Made by a program: the position numbers and the translations under genes. This document shows, one piece after another, positions 52,805-61,755 of a stretch of 64,000 nt of DNA (the stretch's first letter is position 1; the number at the start of each line of letters is the position of its first letter). This DNA comes from Alphaproteobacteria bacterium (GTDB lineage: Bacteria > Pseudomonadota > Alphaproteobacteria > SMXS01). The stretch is taken from positions 1 to 64,000 of the forward strand of contig JANQQJ010000035.1 in NCBI GenBank assembly GCA_028284945.1. Direction: 5' to 3'. The notes beneath the pieces are model-generated. The model did not search any database. It was not told where the DNA came from and saw only the letters and a program-made list of their open reading frames with translations.

Positions 52805-53485
52805 TTAGCCCTTGCGCGCCGACTTGATGGCGGCGAGCCGTTCCTTGACTCTATTGTCGTGAGCCAGTTGCTCGAGTTCGGCCAGCCTTGCGGCATTTTC
52901 AGCCTTCGGCCCGCCAAGGCCGGGGACACCGCCCGAATTCTCCAGGACCCGGTCAAATGCCGACGTCGCGTCGTCGATTGCTTTGTTGACTGAGTTGCCG
53001 GTATTAGTCCCGCCGTCGGCGCTTGGCTCTCCAGCTTCGATCTTTCGCGATTCCGCGAAGCGCTTCAATTCCTCGCGCATCTCGCGTTTCTTGCCTTTGA
53101 GCGCGGCGATAAAGCCTTCGAGCTCTTTTTCACGCTCGTTGCAATCTACAATTGTCTGCTCCAAGACCGGGATCTGAGCTTCGATGTCGAGCTGGCTTTC
53201 TACAGCCGCCTCGGCCAGATCATCCCGGCCCTCGTCGAGCGCCACTTCGATGCTCTTGCCCAGCCGTTCATGTTCGCTGTTCTTTTCGGCCAATCTCTTA
53301 TTGGCAAGGTGTTTAGCGGCTGACGTTTTGCCGAGCTCAAGGCGCACATCGTCAACAGCGTCATCGATCTCGCGAATTGCCTGTTCCATAACAACTTCAG
53401 GTGCGGCGCCTTCTACGGCGTCGACCAGCGCATTGAGACTGCCACTGATAATTCTACCGACTCGGCCTGCGATGTTCTCGGCCAT
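52805..53485 (-). CDS. PspA/IM30 family protein
   Basis: The 226-aa helical protein has the PspA pattern: an N-terminal amphipathic helix (R-V-G-R-I-I-S-G-S-L-N-A-L-V-D), then a long coiled coil with the A-I-R-E-I-D-D-A-V segment and Q-L-D-I-E-A-Q-I-P. PspA/Vipp proteins form ESCRT-III-like membrane-binding assemblies that protect leaking membranes. It lies 12 nt upstream of the YqiJ-like gene and 2 nt after the RHH-like gene. Confidence 0.88.
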   Translation of the reverse strand: MAENIAGRVGRIISGSLNALVDAVEGAAPEVVMEQAIREIDDAVDDVRLELGKTSAAKHLANKRLAEKNSEHERLGKSIEVALDEGRDDLAEAAVESQLDIEAQIPVLEQTIVDCNEREKELEGFIAALKGKKREMREELKRFAESRKIEAGEPSADGGTNTGNSVNKAIDDATSAFDRVLENSGGVPGLGGPKAENAARLAELEQLAHDNRVKERLAAIKSARKG

Positions 53486-53487
53486 TT

Positions 53488-54006
53488 CTAAGCCTCCTTC
53501 TTCTGTTTTTTCGTAGGGTCGATCATGCTCGACAGTTCAACGATATGGTCGGCATGATCACGGATAACGTTCGGATTAAAACAGGGCGCTCGTTCGGTAA
53601 CACCCAACCTTAACAAAGCCTCCATCAGCCGGAAACAGCGTTCCGCGAGGCCCTCTTCAGTTTTAAGCAAATCTTCCTTCGTCGTTTTGTCGCCGATCTG
53701 AGTGGCAAGAACAAAGGCAACCATGTCAGGCAGCCATTCGTTCATGATCGCAAGCAACTCTGACCGTTGATGAATTTCGTTCTGGGCGTGGCTTATCTCG
53801 TCGATCGCTGGTGTTAGTAGCTCGCGAGCGAGCCGCAACGCCCCTGCATAGCTGGACGGTCTGTCGCTGCGAGCGCGCGCCAGGCGAATGATCGCACGTA
53901 CTTTTTCGCTCGGGGTAACGGCATCATCCGAATTGAACCGAGCGATGAAGTCAGCCTCGTCTTGGGACAGGCGGACGCTTAGGGGAATAGATTTGGCTGG
54001 TGACAT
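53488..54006 (-). CDS. Uncharacterised protein with ribbon-helix-helix-like N-terminus
   Basis: The 172-aa protein heads the PspA-YqiJ-flotillin operon. Residues 6-42 (P-L-S-V-R-L-S-Q-D-E-A-D-F-I ... T-P-S-E-K-V-R-A-I-I) fit the strand plus two helices of a ribbon-helix-helix DNA-binding domain. The remainder is helical without a family I know. It could be the operon's autoregulator or a partner of PspA. Its stop is 2 nt before the PspA start codon. An AT-rich gap with a perfect palindrome lies upstream. Confidence 0.6.
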   Translation of the reverse strand: MSPAKSIPLSVRLSQDEADFIARFNSDDAVTPSEKVRAIIRLARARSDRPSSYAGALRLARELLTPAIDEISHAQNEIHQRSELLAIMNEWLPDMVAFVLATQIGDKTTKEDLLKTEEGLAERCFRLMEALLRLGVTERAPCFNPNVIRDHADHIVELSSMIDPTKKQKKEA

Positions 54007-54060
54007 GATCCTGAGACACTGGGTTGTGACAAATTCTGTATCATTATGTATTCATAAAAT

Positions 54061-54070
54061 GACAATTGTC
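54061..54070. promoter_or_regulatory. Palindrome in the PspA-operon control region
   Basis: The perfect 10-bp palindrome GACAATTGTC lies 55 nt upstream of the RHH-like gene, in an AT-rich stretch (54025-54100). On the minus strand a TAGACA, 18 bp, CATAAT arrangement overlaps it, so it could be an operator over the promoter. The 133-bp gap holds nothing else I can name. Confidence 0.35.
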
Positions 54071-54139
54071 TACAATTATTGCATATGTGTTCAAATCTTG
54101 CAGGCGCTCAGCCGTCAGATTACCTTTAACTGCAGTGAC

Positions 54140-55276
54140 TTATCCTGTTTTCCGGAATGGCCCGTGTTTTTCCAGGGCCCGCTGGTCGGCCTCCACATAG
54201 ACGCCTTCGTCCTGCAGATAGGCTTCCACCGCATTTCGAAAGCCTGCATCGGCGACCCAGTGCGCTGAATAGGTGAATTGAGGCAGGTAGCCGCGTGACA
54301 GCTTGTGCTGTCCTTGTGCACCGGCTTCTACCCGTCTGAGCCCGCGGTCGATGGCAAAGTCGATGGCCTGATAATAGCAGGTCTCGAAATGCAGGCAGGG
54401 GTGGTCTTCGACGCAGCCCCAGTTTCGCCCGTATAGCGCGTCCGTGCCCAAGAGGTTCAAGGCACCGGCGATATATCGCCCTGCGCGCCTGGCCAGCACC
54501 AAGACGACCTTGTCTGGCATGGTCTCACCGATCAGTGAGAAGAACGTGCGGTTCAGATAGGGACGGCCCCACTTCCGCGCCGAGGTATCGACATAAAAAT
54601 TGTAAAAGGCATCCCAATGGTTCTCCGTCAGGTCGGCGCCAGTGACGATTTCCATGGTGATGTCGTTTTCCACCGCCTGCCGGCGTTCCTTGCGGATGTT
54701 CTTGCGTTTTCGCGAGCTGAGCGCATCGAGGAAGTCGTCAAACGACCCGTAACCATCATTGTGCCAGATGAACTGCTGGTCCTTGCGTAGCAGCAGCCCG
54801 GCATCGCCCATGGATTTCCACTCGTCATAGGTCGGAAAGGTGATGTGCAGCGAGGAAACATCCATGCGGTCGGCGAATTCGATGCACGCCCGCAGCAACA
54901 GGTCTTTGGTTTCGATGTCATGGGCCAGCAGCCTTGGCCCGGTCACTGGCGAAAACGGTACGCTGATCTGCAGCTTGGGATAGTAGTTGCCGCCCGCGCG
55001 CTCATAGGCATGCGCCCAGCTGTGATCGAAGACATATTCACCTTGAGAGTGCGATTTCAGATACATCGGAACGCATCCGCGAAGTCCCGATTCCCCTTCG
55101 ATTACAACGTGATAGGGTGCCCAACCTGCCTCGGGTCCAACACAGCGGCTTTCTTCCAGCGCTGACAGAAAGGCATGGGAAACAAACGGGTTTTCCACCC
55201 CGGCACAGGCATCCCATTGATCTGCGGAGATCTCACTGATCGATTGAACCGCCCGGGCGGTAACGGCTGACGTCAT
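54140..55276 (-). CDS. GNAT-superfamily protein of the FemAB-like DUF482 group
   Basis: This 378-aa protein contains the DUF482/FemAB_like pattern: N-P-F-V-S-H-A-F-L-S-A-L-E-E-S near the start, Y-V-F-D-H-S-W-A-H-A-Y-E-R, Y-Y-P-K-L-Q-I-S-V-P-F-S-P-V-T-G-P-R, and a C-terminal acyltransferase-like half with F-E-T-C-Y-Y-Q-A-I-D-F-A-I-D. Such proteins are annotated as peptidogalycan biosynthesis or N-acetyltransferase; the acceptor is unknown. The start overlaps the RidA stop by 4 nt (ATGA). Confidence 0.82.
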   Translation of the reverse strand: MTSAVTARAVQSISEISADQWDACAGVENPFVSHAFLSALEESRCVGPEAGWAPYHVVIEGESGLRGCVPMYLKSHSQGEYVFDHSWAHAYERAGGNYYPKLQISVPFSPVTGPRLLAHDIETKDLLLRACIEFADRMDVSSLHITFPTYDEWKSMGDAGLLLRKDQQFIWHNDGYGSFDDFLDALSSRKRKNIRKERRQAVENDITMEIVTGADLTENHWDAFYNFYVDTSARKWGRPYLNRTFFSLIGETMPDKVVLVLARRAGRYIAGALNLLGTDALYGRNWGCVEDHPCLHFETCYYQAIDFAIDRGLRRVEAGAQGQHKLSRGYLPQFTYSAHWVADAGFRNAVEAYLQDEGVYVEADQRALEKHGPFRKTG

Positions 55277-55740
55277 TCGAAGGCAACCACCGCATCGACC
55301 TCAACCGCGACACCGGCAGGCAGGGCGTTGACGCCGACGGCCGCGCGCGAGTGGCGGCCCGTATCGCCAAAAACTTCCACCATCAGGTCGGATGCGCCGT
55401 TGATGACCTTGGGCTGGTCTTTGAAGTCGCCGGTACTACGGACAAAACCACCGAGCCGGACAATTCGGGTTACCCGGTCAAGGTCTCCATCAAGCGCCGC
55501 ATTCACCTGCGCCAGAATGTTGAGTGCGCAGAGCCGTGCGGCGTCCTGACCTTCCTCGACCGAAAAGTCATAGCCGACGATGCCGCGATAGTGCAGCCCG
55601 TCGGCATTCATGGGTACCTGGCCGGACACGAAGATCAGGTTGCCGGTGATCACATAGGGGACATAGCTGGCGACCGGTTCCGGCGGGTCTGGAAGCTCAA
55701 TTCCAAGGTCCTCTAGCCGTGCTGTAATTCGCCCGCTCAT
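55273..55740 (-). CDS. RidA family protein
   Basis: The 155-aa member of the RidA/YjgF/UK114 group, which clears reactive enamines, starts at ATG 55740. The trimer-interface pattern is seen: V-S-G-Q-V-P-M-N near 40, a middle N-I-L-A-Q-V-N segment and a C-terminal H-S-R-A-A-V-G-V-N-A-L-P-A-G-V-A-V-E-V. The arginine that binds the carboxylate in RidA is at the expected place in the S-R-A-A-V segment. It is coupled to the downstream DUF482 gene. Confidence 0.88.
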   Translation of the reverse strand: MSGRITARLEDLGIELPDPPEPVASYVPYVITGNLIFVSGQVPMNADGLHYRGIVGYDFSVEEGQDAARLCALNILAQVNAALDGDLDRVTRIVRLGGFVRSTGDFKDQPKVINGASDLMVEVFGDTGRHSRAAVGVNALPAGVAVEVDAVVAFE

Positions 55741-55813
55741 GCCACTATCCAACCGTTCGAGATCAATGATTTATAGCAGACCCTTGCGATGGGCCAAGCC
55801 CATCACACCAATA

Positions 55814-56689
55814 TCAGGGCCATAGAAGCGCTGCACCGCGTACGCCACTCGAATCCCCGTGCTTAGCCTTCACGACCGGTGTCGAGAAGCCGTCTGAAAA
55901 CACATGGGCGCGCAGCAAAGGCGGCAAATTTTCATAAAGCTGGTCGATGTTGGACAGGCCGCCGCCCAGCACGATGATATCCGGGTCGATAATGTTGATC
56001 ACGCTGGCGAGCGCGCGGGCCAGCCTGTCGACATAAAGATCCAGCGCAGCAGCCTTGTGCAGCGTGTCACCCTTCGCAATTTCCTCAGGCGACGCCATTT
56101 CGCCACAGCGTTCCAGATAGGCCCGGGTCAGGCCGCGGCCGTTCAAGAAGGTCTCGATGCACCCCCGGCGGCCGCAATAACAGGGCGCGCCAGGCCGTTC
56201 AGAGTCAGTCATGCGGGGCAGGGGGTTATGGCCCCACTCTCCGGCGATGGCGTTCTGGCCTGACAGAATTTCGCCGTTGATGTTGATACCACCGCCGACA
56301 CCGGTCCCAAGGATGACACCAAAAACAGTGTCATATCGGGCTGCAGCCCCATCTATCGCTTCGGAATGCGTGAAACAATTTGCGTCATTGGCCATCCTGA
56401 TGGTCTGGCCCAGCGCAGACTCCAGGTCGGACCTCAGTGGCTTACCAACCAGGTTTTCTGCGTTCTGCATCCGGCCTGTATGTGGTGACAGGGCGCCAGG
56501 CGTGCCGACTCCGACAGTGGCATCCGGGCCTGCGACGGCTTTGGCGTCCGTGACTAGACTACAGATGGCGTCGATGCGGTTCTGATAGGCTTCTGGAGTT
56601 GCCACCCGTTTGCGAAATCGTTCACCAAGATCAGCGTCCAGGACGATCACCTCGGTCTTGGTGCCGCCCAGGTCGATACCGATCTTCAT
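55814..56689 (-). CDS. ROK family sugar kinase
   Basis: The 291-aa ROK protein (fructokinase/N-acetylglucosamine kinase type) has the ATP phosphate motif D-L-G-G-T-K at 6-11, the catalytic Asp in A-N-D-A-N-C, and a G-E-W-G-H-N motif followed by zinc ligands in C-Y-C-G-R-R-G-C. No helix-turn-helix is present, so it is an enzyme rather than a repressor. It lies 5 nt after the HAD gene. The 73-bp gap to RidA shows no clear signal. Confidence 0.9.
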   Translation of the reverse strand: MKIGIDLGGTKTEVIVLDADLGERFRKRVATPEAYQNRIDAICSLVTDAKAVAGPDATVGVGTPGALSPHTGRMQNAENLVGKPLRSDLESALGQTIRMANDANCFTHSEAIDGAAARYDTVFGVILGTGVGGGININGEILSGQNAIAGEWGHNPLPRMTDSERPGAPCYCGRRGCIETFLNGRGLTRAYLERCGEMASPEEIAKGDTLHKAAALDLYVDRLARALASVINIIDPDIIVLGGGLSNIDQLYENLPPLLRAHVFSDGFSTPVVKAKHGDSSGVRGAALLWP

Positions 56690-56694
56690 GGAGG

Positions 56695-57360
56695 TCAGAA
56701 CCCCTGGTCGGCGAGGTGACGGTCCAGATAGGCGTGCGCGTCGTCCCAGCTGTCGGCCCGGTGGTGGCTGTCTTCAGCGGGGCCCAAAAGCTTGGCCAGG
56801 CGTTCATCGGCGATGAAGTGAATCCGATGAACCTCATCGGCTTCCTGCGCGACCGAGGTCAGGTTATGCGGCAGGTCGTCGATGAAATAGACCGGTGTAT
56901 CCACCATATCGGCGATATAGCGGATGATCGCACCTTTCAGGCCAATATTGGCGACGACCGGATAGTCCATATTGTGTTTCTTCAGGCTGCGGATCCGCGC
57001 CTCGCGCTGTTGCAGCGGTACGTTGGTGACCACCACAATCTGTGCCCGTTCAGACAGACTCGCCAGTGCTTCTGGCGCGCCTTTGACGGGGGGCTGGTGT
57101 TCTGTTTTCTCAACAAAGAACTGACCGATCAGCGCACCGATTTCTTCCGCGGCAATCGCCTGGTCGTCTGCCTTGCGTTTGATGTTGCCGGTCAGGGCGA
57201 AGCTTGCCATGTCGAAATAGAGCTCATTCTCATGCAGGAACTCCTCCAGGCATGATGCGAATTGCAGGATGACCTCATCGGCGTCAACAAGCATCAGCGG
57301 GCGGCTGCGGTCGAGCGTCAGTTCGTCGGCCTGTGCCTTTACGTCTTCGTGGAGTTTCAT
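56695..57360 (-). CDS. HAD-like hydrolase
   Basis: The 221-aa protein has HAD superfamily motif I at D-A-D-E-V near residue 26, motif II V-V-V-T-N-V in the middle and motif IV F-I-D-D-L-P-H-N near 165. It is likely a small phosphatase of unknown substrate, perhaps acting with the ROK kinase it is linked to. ATG 57360 is chosen; the open frame upstream lies in the DUF3572 gene. Confidence 0.75.
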   Translation of the reverse strand: MKLHEDVKAQADELTLDRSRPLMLVDADEVILQFASCLEEFLHENELYFDMASFALTGNIKRKADDQAIAAEEIGALIGQFFVEKTEHQPPVKGAPEALASLSERAQIVVVTNVPLQQREARIRSLKKHNMDYPVVANIGLKGAIIRYIADMVDTPVYFIDDLPHNLTSVAQEADEVHRIHFIADERLAKLLGPAEDSHHRADSWDDAHAYLDRHLADQGF

Positions 57361-57364
57361 CGAA

Positions 57365-57643
57365 CTAGGTATAGTGCGGCAGATCGCTGCCGGGCAAGAG
57401 CGCCCTGGCACGGGCCGGTACGGTCGGTTCGATATCGATGTGCTCGCAGAACGCCAGCAGCCGGTCTTCATTCTGCAGAAGGTAATCGAGTACGCCGCCC
57501 TGCAGTTCCGGGTCGTTTGCGCGCAGGCGGACCGTGCCGATATCCAGCCCGGTCAGGTTCAAAAAGCCCTGAAAGGCGTATTCATCGGTTGCGACAAATG
57601 TCAATGCTTGCAGCGCAATGGTTTGCGCCGTTTCGGGAGTCAT
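57365..57643 (-). CDS. DUF3572 family protein
   Basis: The 92-aa helical protein begins T-P-E-T-A-Q-T-I-A-L-Q-A-L-T-F-V-A and contains F-L-N-L-T-G-L-D, the DUF3572 signature common to alphaproteobacteria. The role is unknown. It lies 4 nt upstream of the HAD gene and downstream of rpmG, the arrangement seen in many alphaproteobacterial genomes. Confidence 0.82.
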   Translation of the reverse strand: MTPETAQTIALQALTFVATDEYAFQGFLNLTGLDIGTVRLRANDPELQGGVLDYLLQNEDRLLAFCEHIDIEPTVPARARALLPGSDLPHYT

Positions 57644-57651
57644 AGAAATGG

Positions 57652-57684
57652 AAATAGGCCGCGTTGTTCGCGGTCCAAGACCTA
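57652..57684 (-). terminator. Possible terminator of rpmG
   Basis: Read on the minus strand, an interrupted hairpin TAGG...CCGCG / CGCGG-CCTA is followed by TTTCC. It begins within the rpmG stop codon and ends before the DUF3572 start. The stem is bulged, so it may be weak. Confidence 0.35.
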
Positions 57685-57849
57685 TTTGATCTTGGTTTCC
57701 TTGAATTCGACATGTTTGCGGACCACGGGATCGTACTTTTTGACGACCATCTTTTCGGTCAGCGTGCGTGGGTTCTTCTTGGCCACATAGTAATAGCCGG
57801 TGCCTGCGGTGCTCTCGAGCTTGATTTTGATGCTGGATGGCTTGGCCAT
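57682..57849 (-). CDS. rpmG: 50S ribosomal protein L33
   Basis: The 55-aa ribosomal protein begins [11 protein letters not shown] and has the core [11 protein letters not shown] and Y-D-P-V-V-R-K-H-V ending in K-E-T-K-I-K. The zinc-binding cysteines of the C+ form are absent, so this is the zinc-independent form. It is too short for most gene lists but fully intact. Confidence 0.95.
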   Translation of the reverse strand: MAKPSSIKIKLESTAGTGYYYVAKKNPRTLTEKMVVKKYDPVVRKHVEFKETKIK

Positions 57850-57923
57850 GAACGGACTCCTGCTTCGCCTCGCGGCGAGGAATTGCTTAAGAGGCGCAGA
57901 AAATAGCGGTCCGCGCCCCTAAG

Positions 57924-59078
57924 TCAAGCGGGATCAGGTGCGGTTTGGTGGTGACGCCGCATCGCCAGCGCGAAGAGCAGGAAGCCGCCAAAGATGATCG
58001 CGAGCCCATAGCCGAAGCCATTGGGCAGCACCAGGTCCATGGACTTGCCGAGAAACGGCGACCCGGTGAGTGAGCCGATATTATAGGCGCTGATTAGCGC
58101 GGCATTGGCGCTTGCCAGCGCCAGACCCCGATACTGATGTCCCAATAGGGTTAGACCGATGGTGTAAACGCCGGTGATCGTACCGCCCCAGACAAACAGC
58201 AGCGGCCAGATATAGATGGTGCCGACCAGGGCAGGCAGTGCGAGGCCTCCCAGCATGCCAATCAACGCACAGCCCAGCAGCACCCGGATGGGCGGAATCT
58301 TGTCCGCCAGCCAGCCAATCGGGAACTGCAGGACCACGTTGCCAAGCGCGATGGCGGTCAACAGCCGGGCGCTGGCTTCGTTACTAAAGCCTGTATAGGT
58401 GCCGAATACGGGCAGAAGCTGAAACACACCGGTCTCAATCGCGCCATAGACTAGCCCCGCCATCAGTGCGACCGGGCTGAGCCGAAAATAGCGAAAAATC
58501 GACGTCGTCTTGTTGCTTTCGAATTGCGGCCGGCTCTGTCCAGCGCCCAGGATCACCAGGCAGCCCAGGCCGATCAGGCTGGCCGCGACCATGAAGGGAA
58601 GCCAGCCCTCGGTCCCGGTGAATGACACCAGCAGCGGGCCGCCGCCGAACCCGAACGAAATACACGCCGCATAGAGGCCAAGCAGTCGACCGCGATTGCT
58701 GTCATCGGCGATTTGATTGATCCAGACTTCGCTGAGCACAAAGGGGATGACAATGGATGCCCCCAGCACATAGCGCAGCACGAACCAGGCTTCGATCGCG
58801 GCGAACAATCTTAGACCTAGCAGACAGGTTGCACCGACGATCAGCGCCCCCAGAATTAGCCGCATGGGACCAACGATCACCACCAGACGCGGAATGAAGG
58901 GCGCCATCGATATGCCGCCTAGCGCCATCATGGCGCCGTTCAGGCCAATGAGAGTGTTGGAGAAGCCTCGCTCAACCAGCAGCAGATTGAGCAGTGGTCC
59001 GGTCAAGCCGAAGACCAGCCCGACCACACTGATCATGCCAATGATGGCCGCGAGCGGACGCGCCTTCGAATGATCCAT
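57924..59078 (-). CDS. MFS transporter (YcaD-like)
   Basis: The 384-aa permease has about twelve membrane helices, with a short polar N-terminus and the central loop near residue 190 (R-P-Q-F-E-S-N-K-T-T). TM4-5 has the D-D-S-N-R-G-R-L-L-G-L motif common to MFS. Substrate unknown. It starts 3 nt after the DUF983 stop, so it is co-transcribed with rnr and DUF983. Confidence 0.88.
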   Translation of the reverse strand: MDHSKARPLAAIIGMISVVGLVFGLTGPLLNLLLVERGFSNTLIGLNGAMMALGGISMAPFIPRLVVIVGPMRLILGALIVGATCLLGLRLFAAIEAWFVLRYVLGASIVIPFVLSEVWINQIADDSNRGRLLGLYAACISFGFGGGPLLVSFTGTEGWLPFMVAASLIGLGCLVILGAGQSRPQFESNKTTSIFRYFRLSPVALMAGLVYGAIETGVFQLLPVFGTYTGFSNEASARLLTAIALGNVVLQFPIGWLADKIPPIRVLLGCALIGMLGGLALPALVGTIYIWPLLFVWGGTITGVYTIGLTLLGHQYRGLALASANAALISAYNIGSLTGSPFLGKSMDLVLPNGFGYGLAIIFGGFLLFALAMRRHHQTAPDPA

Positions 59079-59081
59079 GAA

Positions 59082-59516
59082 TTAGGTCGGTTGCGGGGCG
59101 TCCGCGTCCGCCGTGTCGTCGAAGCCGTGCATATATTTGGCCCATTGCAGGCCGATCAGCGCGCCCTTGATGCGCGGCAATAGCAACAGCGCAGAAATGA
59201 TCGTGAGCGCAATACCAAGGCTCAGAACCACCGCCAGACTGGGTTTGAACGCCAATTCATAGGAAATCATCAGCGGCACAACCAAATGCCCCACGATCAC
59301 GATCGTGAAGTAAGGCGGGGCGTCGTCTGCCTGATGGCCGGAGAAATCGAGGCCGCATGTCTCGCATTCATGCTTGACGGACAGATACTTGCGGAAAACA
59401 TGACCCTCGCCGCAGTCCGGGCACCGGCCAAGCCAGCCGCGCTTCAGGCTGTCCCAAAGCGGGCGCTCGGGGCGACCCCCGAAATGGTGCGTCTGGTCAG
59501 TACTCTGCGCGCTCAT
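59082..59516 (-). CDS. DUF983 family membrane protein
   Basis: The 144-aa protein has two zinc-ribbon-like C-x2-C pairs at about 32-35 (C-P-D-C) and 53-56 (C-E-T-C), followed by two membrane helices (about 70-115). DUF983 proteins occur beside rnr or cytochrome oxidase genes in alphaproteobacteria; the role is unknown. It lies 8 nt after the rnr stop. Confidence 0.88.
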   Translation of the reverse strand: MSAQSTDQTHHFGGRPERPLWDSLKRGWLGRCPDCGEGHVFRKYLSVKHECETCGLDFSGHQADDAPPYFTIVIVGHLVVPLMISYELAFKPSLAVVLSLGIALTIISALLLLPRIKGALIGLQWAKYMHGFDDTADADAPQPT

Positions 59517-59524
59517 GGCATTTC

Positions 59525-61732
59525 CTATCTGCGGCGTTTGCCGCGCTTGCCCGCGCGCTTTGCACCGCGGACGGGTGCATCATAAAGCAGTTCGAATCGC
59601 AGGCCACCGGTAATCGGGGCTGCTTCGATCAGCCGGACGGTAATAGCATCGCCCAGCGTAAATGTGGTGCCTGTTTCTTCACCGACAAGCGCATGGCTGC
59701 CCTGCTCGTGGCGGAAGTATTCGCGGCCCAGCGTGCTGATTGGGATCAGACCTTCGGCGCCGGTATCGTCCAGGCTGGCAAACAGGCCAAAGCGGCTGAC
59801 GCCGGAAATCCGGGCCGGAAACTGGGCGCCCAGCTTGTCGGCCATATATCCGGCCATATAGCGTTCGACGCATTCGCGTTCTGCGCCCATCGCCCGGCGC
59901 TCGGTCATAGAGATATGTTCACCGATCTCGCTCAACCGTTCCTCGGCGTCGCCAGTCAGTCCGTCATCACCCAGTCGAAGCGCCCTGATCAGGCCGCGAT
60001 GGACCACCAGGTCCGCATAGCGCCGGATCGGTGACGTGAAGTGCGCGTAACGATCCAGAGCCAGGCCAAAATGCCCCAGATTGTCCGGGCTGTAGGCAGC
60101 CTGGCTTTGGCTGCGCAGCACGACCGTATTCACCACATGTTGGTGTGCGGTGTCCTGCGCACGGGAAAGCACCTCATTGAAATGTGACGGTTCTATCCGT
60201 TGTGCCTTGGGTAGACGGTAGTCCAGCGTTTTGAGGAAGTCCTGAAGCGCTTCCATCTTTTCTGCCGACGGTGCTTCATGGACGCGGTAGAGGCAAGCGG
60301 TGCGGCGCTTTTCCAGCTCTTCGGCAGCGGCCACATTGGCCGCGATCATGAACTCTTCAATCAGTTTGTGGGCGTCGAGCCTAACCTGTTCAGCGACGTA
60401 GAGGACACGCCCGATCTCATCAAGCGCCACTTTTCGCTCCGGGAGGTCAAGGTCGAGAGGGCCGCGCTTTGACCGTTCTTTCAATCGCGCTTGATAAGCG
60501 CCATAGAGCGGCTTGATAACGGTCTCGACCAGCGGTTCAGTCGCTTCATCCGGCGTGCCATCAAATCCAGCCTGGGTTTGCTCATAACTGAGGTTGGCCG
60601 CACACCGCATCAGCCCCCGGGTGAACTTGTGCGCTATCTTCCGGCCATTCTTGTCAAACCGCAGATGCGCGGCCATGCAGGCCCGGTCGACACCGGCTTT
60701 CAGCGAGCACAGGTCCGTGGAGAGCGCCTCGGGTAACATCGGCACGACCTGGTCGGGAAAATAGGCTGAGTTCCCCCGCTTATAGGCTTCAGCATCAAGC
60801 GCGCTGCCGGGGCGCACATAATGCGCAACGTCGGCAATCGCAACGATCACGTGCCAACCGCCCTTGTTGTCGGGGTCGTCATCGGGTTCAGCAAAAACCG
60901 CATCGTCGTGGTCGCGGGCATCATGCGGGTCGATGGTGATCAGGGGTATGTCGCGCAGGTCCGCGCGCTTGCCCAGTTCGACCGGCTTAGCCTGTTCGGC
61001 TTCCTTTACGGACTTGGGGTCAAAATCGGTCGGGATGCCGTGGCCATGAATGGCGATCAGGCTGGTCTTGCTGGGGGCATCGACATCGCCCAGACGCTCG
61101 ACCACGCGGGCCTTTTTCAATCCCAGCTTGTTGCGCTTGGGCGATAGAAGCTCTGCCAGCACCAGTTCGCCATGGACGGCACCGCCTTCGTCTCCTCGGT
61201 CGACCTGTAATTCGTGGCGGGCACGCTTATCAGTGGGAATGATCCGTCCACCATCGCGGTAGACGCCCAGCACCTTATCCTGCGCGGGCAGCAGCCGCTT
61301 CATCACCTTGGCTTCGTATGTGCCGTCTTCCAGTGCGGTTAACCGGGCAAGCGCCCTGTCGCCTGCGCCCATGGCGCTGCCGGCATGCCGGCCACCCGGC
61401 AACACCAGAATAGGTGGCGGTGGTGCGTCGTCCTCCCAGCGGACCGGCTTTGCCATCAGCTCGCCGTCGACATCTGTGCCGGTGACCTCGATCACCGTGA
61501 CGTTGGGCAGGCTGCCGGCACGGCCCAAACTGCGGCGATGGCCTTGGGACAGCAGGCCCTCGGCCCGCATTTCCGCGATCAGTGCTTTTAGTTTAGTCCG
61601 GTCATCGCCGCGAATATGAAACGCGCGCGCGATTTCACGTTTCCCGACATTTCCGGGGCTTTCTTCAATGAATTTAAGGACCTGTGCCTTGCTGGGGAAC
61701 GGCACGGCCTTATTGGTTCGCTTGCGTGCCAT
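59525..61732 (-). CDS. rnr: Ribonuclease R
   Basis: The 735-aa 3'-5' exoribonuclease has an N-terminal helix-turn-helix, two cold-shock-type domains, the RNB domain with the metal site I-D-P-H-D-A-R-D-H-D-D-A-V near 270-282 and N-S-A-Y-F-P-D-Q-V-V-P-M-L-P, an S1 domain near 635-715 and a basic tail. It degrades structured RNA. ATG 61732 agrees with the family. A repeat separates it from topA. Confidence 0.94.
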   Translation of the reverse strand: MARKRTNKAVPFPSKAQVLKFIEESPGNVGKREIARAFHIRGDDRTKLKALIAEMRAEGLLSQGHRRSLGRAGSLPNVTVIEVTGTDVDGELMAKPVRWEDDAPPPPILVLPGGRHAGSAMGAGDRALARLTALEDGTYEAKVMKRLLPAQDKVLGVYRDGGRIIPTDKRARHELQVDRGDEGGAVHGELVLAELLSPKRNKLGLKKARVVERLGDVDAPSKTSLIAIHGHGIPTDFDPKSVKEAEQAKPVELGKRADLRDIPLITIDPHDARDHDDAVFAEPDDDPDNKGGWHVIVAIADVAHYVRPGSALDAEAYKRGNSAYFPDQVVPMLPEALSTDLCSLKAGVDRACMAAHLRFDKNGRKIAHKFTRGLMRCAANLSYEQTQAGFDGTPDEATEPLVETVIKPLYGAYQARLKERSKRGPLDLDLPERKVALDEIGRVLYVAEQVRLDAHKLIEEFMIAANVAAAEELEKRRTACLYRVHEAPSAEKMEALQDFLKTLDYRLPKAQRIEPSHFNEVLSRAQDTAHQHVVNTVVLRSQSQAAYSPDNLGHFGLALDRYAHFTSPIRRYADLVVHRGLIRALRLGDDGLTGDAEERLSEIGEHISMTERRAMGAERECVERYMAGYMADKLGAQFPARISGVSRFGLFASLDDTGAEGLIPISTLGREYFRHEQGSHALVGEETGTTFTLGDAITVRLIEAAPITGGLRFELLYDAPVRGAKRAGKRGKRRR

Positions 61733-61755
61733 GAGATCAATGAGCTTTCGTAAAC

